DNA of 30,814 nt from an uncultured Roseateles sp. GTDB taxonomy: Bacteria; Pseudomonadota; Gammaproteobacteria; Burkholderiales; Burkholderiaceae. The notes under the pieces are model-generated. The model searched no databases. It was not told where the DNA came from and saw only the letters and a program-made list of their open reading frames with translations. Below are positions 1 through 7,402 of this stretch, in pieces (position 1 is the stretch's first letter; each line of letters opens with the position of its first letter). The stretch covers positions 1 through 30,814 of the forward strand of contig CAMPJJ010000069.1 of the NCBI GenBank assembly GCA_946886855.1, given 5' to 3'. The translations under genes and the position numbers were made by a program.

Positions 1-177
1 GGGGTGTGTGGCGTCATGGGCTCTCCCTTAATGCGTAGGGCGCCGCCTTCGGATCCCGCGAAAACAGTCCCCGCAGCCCAGGCTAGGAGTCCTCGCCTGC
101 GCTGCGGGAACTGTTTTCGCGTGATCCGATGGCGGCGCCATACGAATAAAGGGAGAGCCCATGACGCGAGACACCCC
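1..177. repeat. Large imperfect palindrome upstream of and into the ThiF-like gene
   Basis: Each base i pairs with base 178-i around a centre at position 89. I checked all 88 pairs by eye and found 78 complementary, with mismatches spread evenly (left-arm positions 8, 10, 30, 33, 38, 48, 56, 69, 78, 84). The right arm holds the Shine-Dalgarno sequence (GGGAG, 151-155) and start codon (161-163) of the ThiF-like gene. The left arm mirrors both, so the minus strand has its own GGGAG and an ATG at 17-15, followed by codons reading M-T-P-H-T-P; the plus-strand gene reads M-T-R-D-T-P. Symmetry still holds at the window edge, so the repeat may continue to the left. It could be a head-to-head inverted gene duplication, an ERIC-like palindromic element, or a folded leader that hides the ribosome binding site. 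Confidence 0.85.
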
Positions 178-1042
178 GTCCGGTTTCGTCTTCGATTACG
201 ACCGCGCGTTCTCGCGCAATATCGGCTGGGTCACGAAGGACGAGCAGCAGCGTTTGCGCCGGGCCCGCGTGGCGGTGGCCGGGCTGGGGGGCGTCGGCGG
301 CGCGCACGTGCTGGCCTTGTCACGGCTGGGCATCGCCAATTTCAATATCGCCGACTTCGATGAGTTCGATGTCCACAACATGAATCGCCAGGCCGCGGCG
401 TTCATGTCGTCGATGGGCCGCCCCAAGATCGACGTGGTCGCGGAAATGGCCCGCGACATCAACCCGGAAAGCGACATCCGGCTTTTCCGGGACGGCGTCA
501 CCGACGCCAACCTCGATGAATTCCTGAAGGGCGTCGACGTGTATGTCGACAGCCTCGACTTCTTCGTGCTCGAGGTGCGCCGCAAGGTTTTCCGCCGCTG
601 CCGGGAGCTGGGCATCCCGGCGATGACTGCCGCGCCTCTGGGGATGGGCACCGCCTTCCTGTACTTCAGCCCCACCGGCATGAGTTTCGAGGACTATTTC
701 CAGGTCGACGGCCGCGACCACGAGGAACAGTATGCGCGCTTCATCGCCGGAGTGTCGCCGGCGATGCTCAGCCGGCAGTATCTGGTGGCGCCCGAAGCGG
801 TGAATTTCAAGGAAAGGCGCGGCCCTTCGACGGGTATGGCCTGCGAGTTGTGTGCGGGGCTCATGGGAACCAGCGTGCTGAAGCTGCTGTTGAATCGCGG
901 CCCCTTGCGCGCCGCGCCCTGGGGCATGCATTTCGACGCCTATCGCGGACGTCTGAAGCACACCTGGCGGCCGTGGGGAAACGCCCATCCGCTGCAGCGG
1001 CTGCTGGTGGCGCTGATCAAGCCGGTGCTGCGTGGCAAATAG
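161..1042 (+). CDS. ThiF/HesA/MoeB-family (E1-like) adenylyltransferase
   Basis: 293 aa. Proteins of this family bind ATP in a Rossmann fold and adenylate the C terminus of a ubiquitin-like sulfur carrier, or modify a small substrate. Visible motifs are the nucleotide-binding loop GLGGVGG (41-47), an acidic stretch after beta-3 (65-70), the NRQ motif (75-77), a lysine at 89 and the aspartates of VDSLDF (130, 133). Only one CxxC pair is seen (CELC, 228-231), where zinc-binding E1-like enzymes normally have two, so a zinc site is doubtful. The start is supported by GGGAG at 151-155. No thi or moe genes and no ubiquitin-like partner are in the window, so ThiF or MoeB function should not be assumed. 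It precedes the exopolysaccharide locus by 238 bp, with a possible terminator between, so it may be a separate unit. The family call is firm; the substrate is unknown. Confidence 0.85.
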   Translation: MTRDTPSGFVFDYDRAFSRNIGWVTKDEQQRLRRARVAVAGLGGVGGAHVLALSRLGIANFNIADFDEFDVHNMNRQAAAFMSSMGRPKIDVVAEMARDINPESDIRLFRDGVTDANLDEFLKGVDVYVDSLDFFVLEVRRKVFRRCRELGIPAMTAAPLGMGTAFLYFSPTGMSFEDYFQVDGRDHEEQYARFIAGVSPAMLSRQYLVAPEAVNFKERRGPSTGMACELCAGLMGTSVLKLLLNRGPLRAAPWGMHFDAYRGRLKHTWRPWGNAHPLQRLLVALIKPVLRGK

Positions 1043-1280
1043 CGCCCGGTGTCGCCGGCTCCGTCGGCTGGCGGGTTTCCCATGAAGCCGTCGTGAGGTT
1101 TGCGCGAGGTTTTGACCGGCGCTCGCGCCGGGTTGTTTCGGGCTTGTATCCGGACGGTTCCGGGCCGGGATCCGCTAGCACGGAATTCGATCACGCCAGG
1201 GAGGGATCGCCCTCAGTCCAGGGGGTTCCACACCCGTGCGCGCTGAGGTGCAATCCGGTCAGCTTCCTGCAGGGGTGGAC
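1043..1280 (+). other. Intergenic leader ahead of the exopolysaccharide locus
   Basis: This 238 bp stretch separates the ThiF-like gene from the first export gene and probably holds the promoter of the whole locus. It contains the hairpin at 1116-1131 and a smaller dyad, GAGGG-ATCG-CCCTC, near 1200-1213. A TTGACC at 1112-1117 resembles a -35 box, but no good -10 box follows at 16-18 bp. I found no convincing sigma-70 or sigma-54 promoter. Confidence 0.4.
1116..1131 (+). terminator. GC-rich hairpin, possible terminator after the ThiF-like gene
   Basis: CCGGCGC-TC-GCGCCGG forms a near-perfect stem followed by GTTGTTT, which is a weak U-tract. It lies 74 bp after the ThiF-like stop codon. The loop is very tight (at least one closing pair must open) and the T-run is interrupted, so termination is plausible but not certain. 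Confidence 0.35.
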
Positions 1281-1919
1281 ATGTTGAAGAACACTGGATT
1301 GAAGATCGCTTCCATCAAGGCGGCACATGCTGCATTGCTGGCCGCCGCCGCGGCGCTCGCCGGCTGCTCGACCACCGGCAACCTGCCGCCCGCGCCCATC
1401 GCGGCTTCGCAGGCGGACTACAGCTATGTCGTCGGTGCCGGCGACCAGCTGAACATCATCGTGTGGCGCAATCCGGAGCTGTCGTTGACGGTGCCGGTCC
1501 GCCCCGACGGCAAGATCGCCGCGCCGCTGATCGACGAGCTGCCGGTGCAGGGCAAGAACTCGGTCGAGGTCGCCCGCGACATCGAGAAGCAGCTCGGCAA
1601 GTACGTCCGCGATCCGGTGGTGACCGTGATCGTCACCAGCTTCGTCGGTCCGTACAGCGAGCAGATCCGCGTCGTCGGCGAAGCCGCCAAGCCGATGTTC
1701 CTGCCCTACAAGCAGAAGATGACGCTGCTGGACGTGATGATCGCCGTCGGCGGCCTGACCGACTTCGCGGCCGGCAACTCCGCCAGCATCCTGCGCACCG
1801 CCGAAGGCAACAAGCAGTACTCGGTGCGCCTCAAGGACCTGATCCGTCGCGGCGACGTGTCCGCCAACGTCGAGATGCGCCCGGGCGACATCCTGATCAT
1901 TCCGCAGAGCTTCTTCTGA
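1281..1919 (+). CDS. XrtA-associated polysaccharide export lipoprotein (Wza/OPX family)
   Basis: 212 aa. It would form the outer-membrane or periplasmic part of the exopolysaccharide export channel. The N terminus is a lipoprotein signal: basic residues, an alanine-rich core and a lipobox LAGC with the lipidated cysteine at 29. The polysaccharide export domain starts at about 45 with VVGAGDQLNIIVWRNPELS, followed by a single SLBB-like domain (about 130-205) ending in MRPGDILIIPQSFF. It is shorter than Wza (about 380 aa), as is usual for the PEP-CTERM-locus subfamily. I chose the ATG at 1281 because AGGGGTGG lies just upstream and the lipoprotein signal begins there; an upstream in-frame ATG at 1236 would add 15 residues and spoil the signal. 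It is the first gene of the locus. Confidence 0.9.
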   Translation: MLKNTGLKIASIKAAHAALLAAAAALAGCSTTGNLPPAPIAASQADYSYVVGAGDQLNIIVWRNPELSLTVPVRPDGKIAAPLIDELPVQGKNSVEVARDIEKQLGKYVRDPVVTVIVTSFVGPYSEQIRVVGEAAKPMFLPYKQKMTLLDVMIAVGGLTDFAAGNSASILRTAEGNKQYSVRLKDLIRRGDVSANVEMRPGDILIIPQSFF

Positions 1920-2078
1920 CCGTCCCCGCACGGCCGCACGCGCGGACCTCCGGGTCGGCGCAGGCGGCCGGCGGGCACCTGCCGGGTCGCTCCCCGCACT
2001 TCCAGATTTTCACGCAGTACCGGCCCGCTCCGAACCGGGCCCCGCCGGCGCTCCAGCCGGTGCAACCGAGATCGCCGC
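1920..2078 (+). other. Intergenic gap inside the exopolysaccharide block
   Basis: 159 bp between the export lipoprotein and chain-length genes, the widest gap within the block. It holds a hairpin, GGCCCG-8 nt-CGGGCC (2022-2041), and other GC-rich dyads. There is no T-run after the hairpin, so it may be a processing or attenuation element rather than a terminator. I see no clear promoter or small ORF. Confidence 0.35.
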
Positions 2079-3671
2079 ATGGATTCCCTCATCGCGCAAC
2101 TGATGGCCGTGTTCAAGCGGATGTGGCGCTACCGCTGGCCGGGGCTGATCGCGTCCTGGCTGGTCGCCATCGGCGCGGCCATCGTCGTGTTCGTCGTGCC
2201 TGACCGCTACGAGGCGAGCGCGCGCGTCTACGTCGACACGCAGTCCATCCTCAAGCCGCTGATGTCGGGCATGGCCGTGCTCTCCAACACCGAGCAGCAG
2301 GTCAACATGCTCAGCCGCACGCTGATCAGCCGGCCCAACGTCGAGAAGCTGGTGCGCATGGCCGACCTCGACCTCAAGGCCACGAGCAAGTCGGACCAGG
2401 ACGCGCTGATCGACCGCGTCACGCGCAACCTGTCGATCCAGACCGCCGGCAACTCGGCCAACAACCTGTACCTGCTGTCCTACCGCGACTCCTCGCCGGA
2501 GATCTCGAAGAAGGTGGTGGCCTCGCTGCTGTCGATCTTCATGGAGTCCAGCCTGGGCGCCAGCCGCAAGGACAGCACGACCGCCGCGACCTTCCTGAAC
2601 GAGCAGATCAAGACCTACGAGACCAAGCTGGAAGAAGCCGAGGCGCGCCGCAAGGAGTTCCGCCTGCGCAACCTGCAGCTGACGCAGGCTGACGGCAAGG
2701 ATGCGGCGGCCCGCCTGGCCGAGACCAGCAACCAGCTCGAGGCCGCCCGGCTGCAGCTGCGCGAGGCGGTCAACGCCCGCGACGCCGCGCGCCAGCAGAT
2801 CGAGGCCGAGCGCAAGCGCAACCAGCCCGGCACCAGCCTGCAGAGCCTGATGCAGGAGAGCGCGCAGAAGTTCGCGACGCCGGAACTGGACAACCGCATC
2901 GTCGAGCTCAAGCGCAATCTCGACCAGATGCAGCAGCGCTACACGGACGCGCATCCCGACATCGTCAACGTGAAGCGCCAGATCCGCGACCTGGAAGAGC
3001 AGCGCCGCAAGGAAGTCGCCGACCTGCAGAAGGCCGCGCTGGCCAATCCGTCGCCGACCGGCGGCCCCAACGACAGCCTGGCCAACCAGGAACTGGCCCG
3101 CATCCTGGCGGCCAAGGAAGTCGAGGTCGCGCAGATCCGCGCCCGCGTCGACGAGTACAGCTCGCGCTACGGCTCAGCGCAGGGCGCGATCAAGCTGGCG
3201 CCGCAGCTCGAGGCCGAGTTCGCCCAGTTGAACCGCGACTACGACATCATCAAGAAGAACTACCAGGAGATGGTCGAGCGCCGCGAGTCGGCCTCGCTGT
3301 CGACCGACCTGGACAACACCTCGGGCGTCGCCGATTTCCGCATCATCGATCCGCCGCGCGCGTCGCCCAAGCCGGTGGCGCCCAACCGGCTGATGCTGCT
3401 GGCCGCCGGCCTGGTCGTGGCGGCGCTGGCCGGCCTGGTCACGGCCTTCGCCGCGAGCCAGATCCGTCCGGTCTTCCACGATCTCAATGAACTGCGCCAC
3501 CGCCTGGAACTGCCGATCCTGGGCGCCGTGTCGCGCCAGGAAACGAGCGAGGACCGGCGCCGCCAGAAGGTGGACCTGCTGCGCTTCGGCGTCGCCTCGG
3601 GCAGCCTGGTCAGCCTGTACGCGGTCGGCCTGATCGGCATGGCCATCTGGATCAGCCGCCAGGCCGGGTGA
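2079..3671 (+). CDS. Polysaccharide chain-length determinant, PEP-CTERM locus type (Wzz/PCP)
   Basis: 530 aa inner-membrane polysaccharide co-polymerase that would set chain length and couple synthesis to export. The first membrane segment is at about 21-40, followed by a Wzz-type periplasmic start (DRYEASARVYVDTQSILKPL). Long heptad-rich, Glu/Arg/Gln-rich coiled coils cover about 185-330, and a GNVR-like segment (LEAEFAQLNRDYDIIKKNY) follows at about 375-395. A proline-rich stretch leads to the second membrane segment (about 437-458). An extra hydrophobic segment lies at the very C terminus (about 509-526), so the chain probably crosses the membrane three times. It carries no kinase domain; that is the next gene, 13 bp downstream, giving the split PCP plus BY-kinase arrangement. 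The Shine-Dalgarno at this start is weak. Confidence 0.9.
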   Translation: MDSLIAQLMAVFKRMWRYRWPGLIASWLVAIGAAIVVFVVPDRYEASARVYVDTQSILKPLMSGMAVLSNTEQQVNMLSRTLISRPNVEKLVRMADLDLKATSKSDQDALIDRVTRNLSIQTAGNSANNLYLLSYRDSSPEISKKVVASLLSIFMESSLGASRKDSTTAATFLNEQIKTYETKLEEAEARRKEFRLRNLQLTQADGKDAAARLAETSNQLEAARLQLREAVNARDAARQQIEAERKRNQPGTSLQSLMQESAQKFATPELDNRIVELKRNLDQMQQRYTDAHPDIVNVKRQIRDLEEQRRKEVADLQKAALANPSPTGGPNDSLANQELARILAAKEVEVAQIRARVDEYSSRYGSAQGAIKLAPQLEAEFAQLNRDYDIIKKNYQEMVERRESASLSTDLDNTSGVADFRIIDPPRASPKPVAPNRLMLLAAGLVVAALAGLVTAFAASQIRPVFHDLNELRHRLELPILGAVSRQETSEDRRRQKVDLLRFGVASGSLVSLYAVGLIGMAIWISRQAG

Positions 3672-3684
3672 GGGGAGCTTCCAC

Positions 3685-4695
3685 ATGACGAGCCTGATCG
3701 AACAAGCCGCCGCGCGGCTGGAACAACTGAAGCAGGCCGGCGTCGACGTCGGCCTGGCACCCGCCGCCGCGCCGGCGACGGCCGCTCCCGCCGTGGCGCC
3801 TCAGGTGGCGACGGCTGTGTCGCCTGCTGTCGCGCCGACTGTCGCGCCGACTGTCGCGCCGGTGGCCGCCCCGGCAGTGATCCGCGCCCCCGGCGACGTG
3901 CACTCCAAGCGCGTGGACCTCGACCTCGAGGCGCTGGCCGCGCAGGGCTTCCTGACGCCGAACGCGCCGCGCACGGTGATGGCGGACCAGTACCGCAACA
4001 TCAAGCGCCCGCTGATCCGCAACGCGATGAACAAGGGCGCCTCGTCGCTCAATCACGCCAACCTGATCATGGTGACCAGCGCGCTGCCCGGCGAGGGCAA
4101 GAGCTTCACCTCGTTGAACCTGGCCATGTCGATCGCGGCCGAGTTCGACAGCACCGTGATGCTGGTCGACGCCGACGTCGCCCGCCCGTCGATGCTGCGC
4201 ATGCTGGGCTTGCCGCCTGGCCCCGGCCTGCTCGACGTGCTGGAGAAGGAGGCCGACATGGCCAGCGTCCTGCTCAAGACCAACGTCGACAAGCTGACGC
4301 TGCTGCCCAGCGGCCGCCCGCACGCGCGCGCCACGGAACTGCTGGCCAGCGACGCGATGACCGCGCTGCTGGACGACATGGCCAAGCGCTACCCGGACCG
4401 GATCATCATCTTCGACAGCCCGCCGCTGCTGCTGACCACCGAGTCCCGGGTGCTGGCCACGCACATGGGCCAGATCGTCATCGTCGTGCAGGCCGAGCGC
4501 ACGCCGCAGAGCGCCGTGCAGCAGGCGGTCGCCGCCATCGAGCACTGCCCGCTGAAGATGCTGCTGCTCAACCAGGCCAGCAACAAGCGCAGCAGCGGCT
4601 ACGGCTACGGATATGGCTACGGCTACGGCTACGGGTATGGGTACGGCAGCGCGGACGGGCAGGGCCACGCGCCGGATGGCCCGGATCGGACCTGA
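3685..4695 (+). CDS. XrtA-associated BY-type tyrosine autokinase with a Tyr-Gly tail
   Basis: 336 aa cytoplasmic P-loop kinase that would partner the preceding chain-length protein and control export by autophosphorylation of a C-terminal tyrosine cluster. Residues 1-20 are helical and charged; 24-68 are an Ala/Pro/Val linker with VAPT repeats. The kinase core has Walker A LPGEGKS (134-140), Walker A' MLVDADV (159-165) and Walker B IIIFDSPP (240-247). The C terminus holds eight tyrosines strictly alternating with glycine (306, 308, ... 320), a textbook acceptor cluster but unusually regular. The two repeated regions are encoded by short tandem DNA repeats. The next gene starts 4 bp after the stop codon. 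Confidence 0.92.
   Translation: MTSLIEQAAARLEQLKQAGVDVGLAPAAAPATAAPAVAPQVATAVSPAVAPTVAPTVAPVAAPAVIRAPGDVHSKRVDLDLEALAAQGFLTPNAPRTVMADQYRNIKRPLIRNAMNKGASSLNHANLIMVTSALPGEGKSFTSLNLAMSIAAEFDSTVMLVDADVARPSMLRMLGLPPGPGLLDVLEKEADMASVLLKTNVDKLTLLPSGRPHARATELLASDAMTALLDDMAKRYPDRIIIFDSPPLLLTTESRVLATHMGQIVIVVQAERTPQSAVQQAVAAIEHCPLKMLLLNQASNKRSSGYGYGYGYGYGYGYGYGSADGQGHAPDGPDRT
3829..3861 (+). repeat. 12-bp tandem repeat in the kinase linker
   Basis: GTCGCGCCGACT occurs at 3829-3840 and 3841-3852 and in part at 3853-3861. It encodes VAPT-VAPT-VAP in the disordered linker of the tyrosine kinase. Copy-number change would alter linker length without a frameshift. Confidence 0.8.
4600..4644 (+). repeat. Tyr-Gly codon repeat (phosphoacceptor tail)
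   Basis: Tandem TAC/TAT plus GGN codons encode eight tyrosines separated by glycines at the end of the BY-kinase. Synonymous codons vary (TAC/TAT, GGC/GGA/GGG), so the DNA repeat is imperfect although the protein repeat is perfect. This suggests selection on the protein pattern. Confidence 0.85.
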
Positions 4696-4699
4696 CCCG

Positions 4700-6289
4700 A
4701 TGACGCGGGCCCACGACCTCCGCCGCCGGCCGCTGTCCGCCGTCCGTTGCGCCTGCCTCGCGACGCTGGGACTGGCTGCCGCCGTCGTTCAGACGCCGGC
4801 CGCCGCGCAGGACGCGGCCACCGGCGCCGAAGGCTCGCGCAAGGGCATCGTGTTCACGCCGCGGGTCAGCGTCTCCGAGACCTGGACCGACAACCTGGCG
4901 CTGTCGCCCGACAACTCGCGCGATCGCGCCTTCATCACGACGGTCTCGCCCGGTCTGACGATCTCCAGCAACAGCGGCGCGATCCGCGGCAACTTCGACT
5001 ACACGCTGGACGGCATCGTCTACACGAAGAGCGAGCGCGACGCGCGGCTCCAGAACCAGATGAGCACCCGCCTCACCGCGGAGCTGGTGCAGTCGGCGCT
5101 GTTCGTCGACGTCACCGGCAACATCAGCCAGCAGACGGTCTCGGCCTTCGGCCAGCAGTCGCCGGACGGCACGCTGGACAACCCCAACCGCACGGAGACG
5201 CGCACGCTGCAGGTCTCGCCCTACTGGCGCGGCCGCCTGGGCAGCTTCGCGGGCTTCGAGCTGCGGGCGATGGGCCAGATGCGCAACTCCAGCGAGGGCG
5301 GCACCGGTGCGACCAGCGGCAGCGGCAACAGCAAGGAAGGCGCGCTGTCGCTGAACCTGTTCGGTCCCGCCGGCCGAGAACTCAACTGGGGTCTGAACAC
5401 GTCGACGTCGCGCATGCACTTCGAGCAGACCGGCATCGACTACCGCACCACCAGCGTGGTCGGCTCGCTGAACTGGGTGCCCGACGTCGACTGGGGCGTG
5501 GGCCTCACCGGCGGCCGTGAACGCAGCGACTACTTCGGCCCCGAGACGACCTCCGTCTACGGCGCCAACCTGCGCTGGTCGCCGGGCCCGCGGACCAAGT
5601 TCTCGGGCGATTGGCAGCACCACAGCTACGGCAACAGCCACAACCTGAGCTTCGAGCACCGCATGGCGCAGTTCTCGGTGCGGGCCAACAGCAGCCAGAG
5701 CGTCAGCACCGGCGAGACGCCGACCCAGGCGACCAACTACCAGCTGCTGGACCTGCAGTTCGGCAGCCTGGAGCCCGATCCGGTCAAGCGCGATGCGTTC
5801 GTGCGCGGGCTGCTGGCCGCGCTGGGCCTGGATCCGAATTCGTTCAGCGGCACCGGCTTCCTGAGCAACACCGCATCGCTGCAACGTCGCAGCGACCTCT
5901 CGCTGATCTGGACCGGTCCGCGCGTGACGGTCACGCTCAGCGCGAACGACAACAACAGCCGCCGCCTCATCAACTCGCCGCTGGGCGTGGGCAGCGGCGA
6001 CCTGGCCCTGACCGACCGCGTGCGCCAGCGTGGCGCGACGGTGTCGGTCGGATACCGGCTCACGCCGCTGGCCAACGCCAACGTGAGCTACTCGCGACAG
6101 AACTCCCGCGGCGACGGCGGCGTGGGCGGCAACGACATGCGCACCTTGACGGCCAATGCCACCTACCGGCTGGGCCCGCGCACCGATGCGGCCTTCGGCC
6201 TGCGTCAGACCAAGTTCGACGACACCAGCCTGTTCGCCTCCAGCTATCAGGAAAACGCGATCTACGCATCGCTGACCCAACGCTTCTAA
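4700..6289 (+). CDS. PEP-CTERM-locus outer-membrane beta-barrel protein (TIGR03016-like)
   Basis: 529 aa. A Sec signal peptide (basic N region, hydrophobic core, probable cleavage after the Ala-rich stretch near residue 37) precedes a long chain of alternating amphipathic strands rich in Ser, Thr, Asn, Gly and aromatic residues. It ends in TQRF with a C-terminal phenylalanine, typical of barrels inserted by the BAM complex. It sits where exosortase A loci encode their conserved outer-membrane protein, between the tyrosine kinase and the ATPase, so a role in export of the polysaccharide across the outer membrane is likely but inferred. I chose the ATG at 4700, just after the kinase stop; a more upstream in-frame ATG at 4613 lies inside the kinase Tyr-Gly repeat and would add a non-signal-like extension. 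Confidence 0.85.
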   Translation: MTRAHDLRRRPLSAVRCACLATLGLAAAVVQTPAAAQDAATGAEGSRKGIVFTPRVSVSETWTDNLALSPDNSRDRAFITTVSPGLTISSNSGAIRGNFDYTLDGIVYTKSERDARLQNQMSTRLTAELVQSALFVDVTGNISQQTVSAFGQQSPDGTLDNPNRTETRTLQVSPYWRGRLGSFAGFELRAMGQMRNSSEGGTGATSGSGNSKEGALSLNLFGPAGRELNWGLNTSTSRMHFEQTGIDYRTTSVVGSLNWVPDVDWGVGLTGGRERSDYFGPETTSVYGANLRWSPGPRTKFSGDWQHHSYGNSHNLSFEHRMAQFSVRANSSQSVSTGETPTQATNYQLLDLQFGSLEPDPVKRDAFVRGLLAALGLDPNSFSGTGFLSNTASLQRRSDLSLIWTGPRVTVTLSANDNNSRRLINSPLGVGSGDLALTDRVRQRGATVSVGYRLTPLANANVSYSRQNSRGDGGVGGNDMRTLTANATYRLGPRTDAAFGLRQTKFDDTSLFASSYQENAIYASLTQRF

Positions 6290-6301
6290 GCAGTCACCGA
6301 C

Positions 6302-7402
6302 ATGTACGAGGCCTTCTACGGGCTGGCCAGCAAGCCGTTCCAGCTCAGTCCCGATCCCAGCTTCTACTTCGGCAGCAAGCAGCACCGCCGCGCCAAGGCC
6401 TACCTCGACTACGGCGTGCTGCGCAGCGACGGCTTCATCGTCATCACCGGCGAGATCGGCGCCGGCAAGACGACCCTGGTGCGCGGGCTGCTGGACAGCC
6501 TGAACCGCAGCAACGTCGTCATCGGCAACATCGTCACGACGCAGCTGGACGCCGAGGACACGCTGCGTCTGGTCGGTGCCGCCTTCGGCGTGCGGGTCAA
6601 GGACCTGCCCAAGAGCGAAGTGCTGATGGCACTGGAAGCCTTCTTCGTCAGCGAGGCCAGCCGCGGCAAGCGCTGCCTGCTGATCGTCGACGAGGCGCAG
6701 AACCTCACCGCGCGTGCGGTCGAGGAGCTGCGCATGCTGTCCAACTTCCAGTTCGGCAACCAGTCGCTGGTGCAGACCTTCCTGGTCGGGCAGCCGGAGT
6801 TCCGCGCGATCCTGCAGCGGCCCGAGATGGAGCAGTTCCGCCAGCGCATCGCGGCGAGCTGCCACATCGGCCCGCTCGACGAGGAGGACACCCAGCGCTA
6901 CATCGAGCACCGGCTCAAGTGCGCCGGCGCCGCCGACAAGCCCCGCTTCGACGCCGACGCCTTCACCGCGCTGCACCGGGCCAGCCACGGCATCCCGCGC
7001 CGCATCAACACCCTGTGCGACCGGCTGCTGCTGCTGGGCTTCATGCACGAGAACCCGCAGCTGACCGCGGCCGACGTCGACGAGGTCGTGCAGGACCTGG
7101 CCGCCGAGTCGGCGTCCGCGCCGGCGCCGGCGGTGCACGGCGCCGGGCTCAACGGCCACGCGGCCGAGGGCGAGCTCGCGGTCGACCTGGACCTGACGCG
7201 GCTGCGCTCGCGCATGGCGGGCGGCGGACTGGACGGCGGGCTGGACGGCGAACTCGGGGCGCTGGCCGACGGCCTCGCGGGCCTCAGCCTGGACGGTCAG
7301 GATGCTCGCCTGCAGCGCATCGAGGACAGCCTGACGCGCCTGGAACGGATCAACCAGCAGACGCTGGCGCTGCTGCAGAAACTCGTGGGAGCGATGCGAT
7401 GA
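6302..7402 (+). CDS. XrtA-associated ExeA-like secretion ATPase
   Basis: 366 aa AAA-type ATPase of the ExeA/GspA group found in PEP-CTERM exopolysaccharide loci. The N terminus MYEAFYGLASKPFQLSPDP is typical. Walker A is GEIGAGKTT (50-58), Walker B LLIVDE (126-131), and a GQPEFR motif follows at 163-168. The ATPase domain ends near 280; the rest is a low-complexity Ala/Gly/Asp linker with an LDG-rich stretch and a short C-terminal helix (about 335-366). ExeA of type II secretion has a peptidoglycan-binding domain here, which is absent. It probably energises assembly of the export apparatus. The stop codon overlaps the next start (ATGA). Confidence 0.9.
   Translation: MYEAFYGLASKPFQLSPDPSFYFGSKQHRRAKAYLDYGVLRSDGFIVITGEIGAGKTTLVRGLLDSLNRSNVVIGNIVTTQLDAEDTLRLVGAAFGVRVKDLPKSEVLMALEAFFVSEASRGKRCLLIVDEAQNLTARAVEELRMLSNFQFGNQSLVQTFLVGQPEFRAILQRPEMEQFRQRIAASCHIGPLDEEDTQRYIEHRLKCAGAADKPRFDADAFTALHRASHGIPRRINTLCDRLLLLGFMHENPQLTAADVDEVVQDLAAESASAPAPAVHGAGLNGHAAEGELAVDLDLTRLRSRMAGGGLDGGLDGELGALADGLAGLSLDGQDARLQRIEDSLTRLERINQQTLALLQKLVGAMR

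Noticed and set aside
161..1042. Naming the gene thiF or moeB
   Set aside because: No thiamine or molybdopterin genes and no sulfur-carrier partner are nearby, and only one CxxC is present.
5611..7398. Long in-frame extension upstream of the deacetylase
   Set aside because: It runs out of frame through the outer-membrane protein and ATPase genes; the NodB domain and the ATGA overlap fix the start at 7399.
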